From contig CAZWPO010000001.1 of the NCBI GenBank assembly GCA_964635975.1, positions 186,001 through 250,000 on the forward strand: DNA of 64,000 nt, given 5' to 3'. Each line of letters opens with the position of its first letter. Within the stretch, counting starts at the first letter, position 1. The DNA is from UBA5314 sp964635975. GTDB taxonomy: Bacteria; Bacillota; Syntrophomonadia; Syntrophomonadales; Syntrophomonadaceae. The translations under genes and the position numbers were made by a program. The notes under the pieces are model-generated. The model was not told where the DNA came from, made no database searches, and saw nothing but the letters and a program-made list of their open reading frames with translations. This document shows positions 59,144 to 64,000 of the stretch, one piece after another.

Positions 59144-60226
59144 TTATTCTATATAATCCTTAAGTTTCTTACTACGGGAAGGATGCCTCAATTTACGCAA
59201 CGCTTTGGCTTCTATCTGTCTGATCCTTTCCCTGGTGACCCCAAATTCCTGGCCGACCTCCTCCAGAGTTCGGGGACGCCCATCATCAAGACCAAAACGC
59301 AAGCGCAGGACCTTTTCTTCCCTTTCGGTCAGAGTGTTCAGGATCCCATCAAGGTGCTCCCTTAGCAGGACAAAAGAAGCTGATTCTTCTGGAGACTCGG
59401 CATCTTCATCGGTAATAAAATCACCCAAATGACTATCGTCTTCTTCCCCGATTGGCGTCTCCAATGAAACCGGTTCCTGGGCTACTTTCATGATTTCTAT
59501 TACCCGGTCTACCGATATATCCATTTCCAGAGCAACCTCACTAGGAGTGGGCTCGCGTCCCAGTGTCTGCAGTAGGTTGCGCTGCACCCGGGAAAGTTTG
59601 TTGATAGTCTCAACCATATGGACTGGAATTCTAATAGTACGAGCTTGATCAGCTATTGCTCTGGTAATCGCCTGCCTGATCCACCACGTTGCATAAGTGC
59701 TGAACTTGAAGCCTTTTCTGAAATCAAATTTCTCTACTGCTTTCATCAGCCCTAGATTACCTTCCTGAATAAGGTCAAGGAAAAGCATACCGCGTCCAAC
59801 ATAGCGCTTCGCTATACTTACCACCAGACGCAAATTAGCTTCCACCAGCTGGCGCTTGGCATCGTCATCATTCTCTTCGATTGCCTTGGCCAGATTGATT
59901 TCCTGATCAGCTGACAGCAAAGGCACCCGCCCAATTTCTTTGAGATACATGCGCACCGGATCATCAATCTCTATACCCTCGGGTATCACAATATCCTCGG
60001 TTTCGATACTATCATTCTCGAGGTCTTCTTCTGATTCCAATTCGTTATCCAGACCGATGCCTATCCCCAGGGACTGGAGATGTTCAAAAATATCATCTAT
60101 ATTATCCGGGCCCAGGTTAAAAGCCTGAAGATCTTCTATGATTTCCTCATAAGTGAGGTTTTTTCTCTTTTTGCCTTTTTCTGCTAATACACTTATTGAT
60201 TCAGCCAGTTTCTTGTCCACTTTCAT
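59144..60226 (-). CDS. rpoD: RNA polymerase primary sigma factor SigA (RpoD)
   Basis: The 360-aa protein is a housekeeping sigma factor. It has region 1.2 (DPVRMYLKEIGRVPLLSADQE), region 2 (LDLIQEGNLGLMKAVEKFD, KFSTYATWWIRQAITRAIADQ), region 3 and region 4 with the GVTRERIRQIEAKALRKLRHP helix-turn-helix. The short N-terminus is usual for Firmicutes. ATG 60226 lies 5 nt after GGGGGG and shares a base with the dnaG stop; ATG 60229 is too close. Confidence 0.97.
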   Translation of the reverse strand: MKVDKKLAESISVLAEKGKKRKNLTYEEIIEDLQAFNLGPDNIDDIFEHLQSLGIGIGLDNELESEEDLENDSIETEDIVIPEGIEIDDPVRMYLKEIGRVPLLSADQEINLAKAIEENDDDAKRQLVEANLRLVVSIAKRYVGRGMLFLDLIQEGNLGLMKAVEKFDFRKGFKFSTYATWWIRQAITRAIADQARTIRIPVHMVETINKLSRVQRNLLQTLGREPTPSEVALEMDISVDRVIEIMKVAQEPVSLETPIGEEDDSHLGDFITDEDAESPEESASFVLLREHLDGILNTLTEREEKVLRLRFGLDDGRPRTLEEVGQEFGVTRERIRQIEAKALRKLRHPSRSKKLKDYIE

Positions 60227-62010
60227 CATATCCCCCCTTCCTGGGCATGGTGCAGGAATGTATCAAGGTTAAGAATAAATCCCAATAAAACTTGAAAATT
60301 TCCATTTTCCCTGGTTTTACCAAGCCGGTCGTATATTGTGTTCCACTGATACTGCCGACTTTTGCTTCTAACTAGATTTATAAAATCATCGACCTCATGG
60401 TCCGGCGGGATTTTCATACTATCGCTCAAAAGCGTTATCCTTGCCAATAATGAACTCAGCCCTTTATCTTCGGCTCTTTGGCGAAGTACAATCATGTCTG
60501 TCTTTTCGCTATCGGCTTCTTGATCAAAAAGTTTCAGTAAATGCTGATAGTCATGATTATCAAAGCACTCAAGCCCCAGGCTGTCCTTTAATTTACTATA
60601 AACAGCAGGAAAAACCATACATGCTGCTAATATTTTCTCATCATTACTATAATTGCCGTATATAATATTATCTCTTAATAATTGGGTTTTATTCCCGCTC
60701 GCTCTTTCTTTCCTATTAAGTGATCTATCCAGTTTCAGCTCTCTAAATGTTACATTCTCCTCAAGCGCCAGTTTTCGAGCCAATAAGCGGCCATAGAAGT
60801 CTTTTTGAAGTTCACTTTCCAGGCCCTGTATATCATCTCTCACCGCTCGGATGACTGCAATCTTGCTATCAATATCCTGGGCAGGATGATTAATTATTTG
60901 TCGATTAATCTTATACTCTATGTAGCTCAATCTATTATTCTGTATATGCTGTATAAATTCCTCTTTTCCATTTGCAGCTAGAAACTGATCAGGATCCATC
61001 CCTTGAGGCAGGGTCAAAACATCTACTTTTAAACCCTCTGTATTGAGAACTTCAATGGCCCTCTCCATTTGCCGCTGCCCCGCTTCATCACCGTCATATA
61101 TTAACAAAACTTTTTCTGCATATCTCAGCAGAATCCGAGCTTGTTCCTGAGTTAGAGCCGTACCCAAGGTAGCTACCGCATTGCTGATACCCGCTTGCTG
61201 CAGTTGGATGCAGTCCATATACCCCTCAACAACAATAGCCTCATGTTCACTCCTGATCCCGTCTTTAGCCTGATATAGGCCGAATAATTGGCGCCGTTTT
61301 TGAAAAATATCGGTTTCTGCAGTATTCAAATACTTCGGGAATCCGTCCCCCAGAACCCTTCCACCGAACCCCACCACTTCTCCGTTAAAACTGTGTATGG
61401 GAAACATTATGCGATTTCGAAATAGATCAAAATATCTCTGGTGCTCGGCACTGCGTTTACTCAGGCCAACGCCACCAATTTCTTCCTGGCTAAAACCCCT
61501 TTTCAACAAATACTCGCTAAGGCTGTTCCAGCTGTCAGGCGCAAACCCCAATTCGAACTTTTTTATCGTATCCTCTGACATATTCCGTTTTGATAAATAT
61601 AATCTGGCTGCTTGACCAGCGGGAGCAGCTAGAGCTTTCTGAAAAAATATTGATGCTATGCCATTTAACTCAACATAACGTTTTCGTTTATCTTTGTCCC
61701 GAGAAGGCCTGGCTTCTGGAAGTTCAACTCCAGCCCGTGCAGCCAGTATCTGCAAAGCCTCTTTGAATTCCAAACCATCCCTCTTCATTACGAAGTTAAA
61801 AAGATCCCCTCCACTTTGACATCCAAAGCAGTAATACATATTCCGTTCAGGACTCACTGAAAAAGAAGGGGTTTTTTCACTGTGAAACGGGCACAAGCCC
61901 CAGAAACGATTGCCCTTACGAGACAGCTTGATAGTTTCTGAAGCAATATCCACTATATTGATTCGGGATTCTATATCCCTGATCACCTGTTCATCAAAAT
62001 AAGAAACCAT
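60226..62010 (-). CDS. dnaG: DNA primase
   Basis: DnaG makes RNA primers at the replication fork. The 594-aa protein has the N-terminal CHC2 zinc ribbon (CPFHSEKTPSFSVSP to YYCFGC), the core RNA polymerase domain with FRNRIMFPIHS, the TOPRIM motif VVEGYMD with YDGDEAGQ, and a C-terminal helicase-binding domain. The order dnaG-rpoD is the common Firmicutes macromolecular synthesis operon. Confidence 0.96.
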   Translation of the reverse strand: MVSYFDEQVIRDIESRINIVDIASETIKLSRKGNRFWGLCPFHSEKTPSFSVSPERNMYYCFGCQSGGDLFNFVMKRDGLEFKEALQILAARAGVELPEARPSRDKDKRKRYVELNGIASIFFQKALAAPAGQAARLYLSKRNMSEDTIKKFELGFAPDSWNSLSEYLLKRGFSQEEIGGVGLSKRSAEHQRYFDLFRNRIMFPIHSFNGEVVGFGGRVLGDGFPKYLNTAETDIFQKRRQLFGLYQAKDGIRSEHEAIVVEGYMDCIQLQQAGISNAVATLGTALTQEQARILLRYAEKVLLIYDGDEAGQRQMERAIEVLNTEGLKVDVLTLPQGMDPDQFLAANGKEEFIQHIQNNRLSYIEYKINRQIINHPAQDIDSKIAVIRAVRDDIQGLESELQKDFYGRLLARKLALEENVTFRELKLDRSLNRKERASGNKTQLLRDNIIYGNYSNDEKILAACMVFPAVYSKLKDSLGLECFDNHDYQHLLKLFDQEADSEKTDMIVLRQRAEDKGLSSLLARITLLSDSMKIPPDHEVDDFINLVRSKSRQYQWNTIYDRLGKTRENGNFQVLLGFILNLDTFLHHAQEGGI

Positions 62011-62082
62011 CTAATTATCACCTGCCAGTAAGCCCTAGTATAATTTTTATCTCCAGGTAAGCTAGCTTTCAAAGCGTCCAAT

Positions 62083-63153
62083 TTAAACACCATCGCTGTC
62101 TGTCCAGCTTTTCCCAGCCCCCGGCACCAACGAATGGGGCACAAAAATTTCATTAAAGAGGGAGATGCAGTAAGCGTCACTCATGCCCGAAATATAATCA
62201 GCAGCAGCCCTTTCCCGGCCTTCTTTATCTGCGATTTCGCGGTAAAGAGGGCTCATCTTTTCAGGCTTCGTACAATAATGATTAAAAAGATGTTCTATTA
62301 TAAACATAGCCCTGGTCCTCTCAGCCTGGCAGACTGGGCCATTATATATTTTTTGGAACATAAACGAACGCAGTCCTCTCAGGGAGCGATCCACCTCCGG
62401 GCTGGGCTGCACCTTCACCTGTACCCCAGAATCCATCAAGCTCCTGGTATAGGAAATCGTATCAGTTACCAGAGTGGCGATCCGCCTGCTATGAGTATCG
62501 CCGAGTATTTCAAGGTATTCAGCAGGAATCTCTTGCATGGCCAGCAGCCCTGCCCTTATCGAGTCGTCTATATCGTGTTGAACATAAGCTATCTTGTCGC
62601 TCAGGCGAATAACCTGTCCCTCAAGGGTGACAGAATCTGTTTCATTGCTGCTGTACCCACTATGGCGCATTATCCCTTCTAACACTTCAGGACTCAGGTT
62701 AAGCCCGGCACCACTCCTATGCTGCTCTATACGGGTCAAAACCCGTATGCTGTTTTCATTATGTCGAAAACCCTCCGTTAATAGCTGGTTCAAAATCTGT
62801 TCACCTGAGTGAGCAAACGGGGTATGGCCCACGTCGTGACCCAGGCTCATTGCCTCGATCAGGTCAAGATTAAGATTAAGGCCTGCGCCAATGGTGCGAG
62901 CAATCTGCCCGACCTCCAGCGTGTGGGTCAAGCGAGTGCGATAGTGATCGCCTGGAGGCGCAATAAAAACCTGGGTCTTATGCTTCAATCGCCGAAAGGA
63001 TTTGGAATGAATTATTCGGTCGCGATCGACCATAAAACAAGTACGCACCGGATCTGGCTTTTCTTTTCTCTGCCGTCCAGCAGAGTTTTCCGCCAGTGTC
63101 GCCCAGGTGCTTAGTGAAGCTCGCTCGCGTTCTTCAATCTCTTGCCTGACCAT
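62083..63153 (-). CDS. dgt: Deoxyguanosinetriphosphate triphosphohydrolase-like protein
   Basis: The protein (356 aa) is an HD-domain dNTPase with the metal motif H...HD: RTRLTHTLEVGQIART, then LGHDVGHTPFAHSGE, and later RLSDKIAYVQHDIDD. It would hydrolyse dGTP and other dNTPs to nucleoside and triphosphate. The best start is ATG 63153 after GAGGTGA; TTG 63156 and GTG 63165 are alternatives. It is upstream of dnaG, as in many clostridia. Confidence 0.93.
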   Translation of the reverse strand: MVRQEIEERERASLSTWATLAENSAGRQRKEKPDPVRTCFMVDRDRIIHSKSFRRLKHKTQVFIAPPGDHYRTRLTHTLEVGQIARTIGAGLNLNLDLIEAMSLGHDVGHTPFAHSGEQILNQLLTEGFRHNENSIRVLTRIEQHRSGAGLNLSPEVLEGIMRHSGYSSNETDSVTLEGQVIRLSDKIAYVQHDIDDSIRAGLLAMQEIPAEYLEILGDTHSRRIATLVTDTISYTRSLMDSGVQVKVQPSPEVDRSLRGLRSFMFQKIYNGPVCQAERTRAMFIIEHLFNHYCTKPEKMSPLYREIADKEGRERAAADYISGMSDAYCISLFNEIFVPHSLVPGAGKSWTDSDGV

Positions 63154-63169
63154 CAAAGGATTCACCTCA

Positions 63170-63201
63170 AAATAAAAAATCCTAAGCTTGTAGTTTAGGA
63201 T
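63170..63201 (-). terminator. Terminator after the flavoprotein gene
   Basis: ATCCTAA and TTAGGAT form a stem on the minus strand, followed by a TTTTTTATTTT run. It separates the 63234 gene from dgt. Confidence 0.8.
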
Positions 63202-63207
63202 TACTTA

Positions 63208-63229
63208 CCTTTTGAATTTATTCAAAAGG
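63208..63229. other. Palindrome after the flavoprotein gene
   Basis: CCTTTTGAA and TTCAAAAGG are perfect arms around TTTA. It lies between the 63234 stop and the terminator and may stabilise the mRNA end or bind a protein. Confidence 0.4.
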
Positions 63230-63233
63230 TCTA

Positions 63234-63848
63234 TCATCCACCACGAACCCTCAAATCTATAGTAGCCCGGGCTACCTCATATACTCTTTTTCCCAAGATC
63301 CGGCAGCGTTTTATTGCATCTTCATCAGCCTGGGACGGCTTTTGGGCCGCAGCGCCAAAGTGTCCGCAATCATCCTCATAATGCCCATCTCCGACTACTA
63401 TCATTCCGTGTACCAGAAAGATATCATGTATAGTCCTAAGCACCACTTCCTGCCCGCCGAAACGGGAGCTGCCAACAGATAAAGCCCCCCCGGCAACATT
63501 AAGAAGTTTCTTTTCGGCGCGCAGACTTCTGCTCTTATCCCAGAAAGCTTTGAGCTGTCCCGAAACACTGCCAAAATATACGGGGCTTCCTACCAGCAAT
63601 CCGTCTGCCTGGCTGATCACTTTAAATGCAGCTTCTAAAGGTTTGCCAACAAAGCATTGTCTATTACAGGGAGAGGAGCAAGCCTGACAAAAAGCTCTCT
63701 GCGTACCGCGAAGAACCCTATGACAATGGATGATTTCCGTTCTCGCCCCCATATCCTGCGCCACGTTCAAGGCCTGCTGCAGCAAAAAGATGGTATTTCC
63801 TTTTACGTTCGGACTTCCGTTTATCGCCACAATCAGCGGTTGCGCCAA
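63234..63848 (-). CDS. Flavodoxin-fold FMN reductase / iron-sulfur flavoprotein-like
   Basis: The 204-aa protein has the FMN-binding start LIVAINGSPNVKGNTIFLLQQAL and the SPVYFGSVSGQLKAFWDK loop. A cysteine cluster (C-x2-C-x3-C-x3-C in FCQACSSPCNRQC) resembles the [4Fe-4S] site of Isf-type iron-sulfur flavoproteins. It may move electrons between ferredoxin-like partners and a reductase. The start is TTG 63848 after GGGGG. It is a single gene. Confidence 0.85.
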   Translation of the reverse strand: MAQPLIVAINGSPNVKGNTIFLLQQALNVAQDMGARTEIIHCHRVLRGTQRAFCQACSSPCNRQCFVGKPLEAAFKVISQADGLLVGSPVYFGSVSGQLKAFWDKSRSLRAEKKLLNVAGGALSVGSSRFGGQEVVLRTIHDIFLVHGMIVVGDGHYEDDCGHFGAAAQKPSQADEDAIKRCRILGKRVYEVARATIDLRVRGG

Positions 63849-63983
63849 AACAACACCCCCACGCCCATCTAATACTACACTTTATGGGAAGAATCCTCTA
63901 TTTGACCTAATAATTTTACATTTATTTGTTTTATGTGAAGACCGCCGCCTCGTACTGGACGCCCCCAGACCTAATTCTGCATA

Positions 63984-64000
63984 TGGCAGAGCGAGCAAAA
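63984..64000 (+). repeat. Start of a possible fourth copy of the 155-bp element, cut by the window edge
   Basis: The last 17 bases of the window are identical to bases 28-44 of the 155-bp element (copy A form). The 27 bases before them do not match the element's left end, so it is either truncated or a variant with a different 5' part. Confidence 0.5.

Overview
The window looks like chromosome of an anaerobic, low-to-mid GC Clostridia member, most like a syntrophic fatty-acid oxidiser of the Syntrophomonas type. This is inferred from gene content: an Etf / membrane FeS-oxidoreductase module, a full butyrate beta-oxidation operon with CoA-transferases, a siroheme-dependent heme pathway, and menaquinone-type prenyl genes. 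No phage, IS transposase or CRISPR array was seen. Ribosomal, tRNA, sigA and ffh neighbourhoods are typical of Firmicutes.

Layout. 1-3.7 kb: etfB-etfA-FeS oxidoreductase on the minus strand, a route for electrons from acyl-CoA dehydrogenases to the membrane quinone pool. 3.9-17.4 kb: a long minus-strand block with a HepS-like protein, a UbiA prenyltransferase, a HepT-like polyprenyl synthase, tatC, tatA, then sirC-hemA-hemC-cobA/hemD-hemB-ahbD-ahbA-ahbB-hemL-cheR. 17.7-22.7 kb: polyamine genes (speH, speB, speE, pdaD) around trpS. 22.8-27.1 kb: a LysR regulator, a two-gene Suf-like Fe-S system behind a near-consensus Fur box, a Fur-family regulator and a PrsA-like foldase. 27.4-33.4 kb: gdhA, small unknown proteins, yraN, FlhB-like and FliK-like genes, rnhB. 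33.6-39.8 kb: thiolase, hbd, crt, acyl-CoA dehydrogenase and a two-subunit CoA-transferase. 39.9-43.1 kb: two tiny Com-like zinc proteins, three terminator-like hairpins, a sigma-54 promoter, dyad sites and a sigma-54 activator. 43.2-52.8 kb: CapA-like lipoprotein, MORN-repeat kinase, rbgA, and the rplS-trmD-rimM-khpA-rpsP-ffh-ylxM cluster. 53-58.3 kb: degV, an exported protein, a CaiB-type CoA-transferase, and an acetyl-CoA hydrolase/transferase-family gene behind a perfect sigma-54 promoter. 58.5-64 kb: four tRNA genes, rpoD-dnaG-dgt and an iron-sulfur flavoprotein-like gene.

The most unusual feature is a dispersed 155-bp element present three times (27235-27389, 30297-30451, 47650-47804), with a 17-bp piece of a possible fourth copy at the window end. 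Each copy sits between two copies of a different intrinsic-terminator hairpin. Only the downstream hairpin keeps its T-tract, and each element points in the direction of transcription of the gene before it. Base changes between copies preserve pairing in two internal stems, so it is probably a structured RNA carried in mRNA 3' ends that spreads by targeting terminators. The second candidate system is the sigma-54 / Com-like / triple-hairpin region ahead of the butyrate operon.
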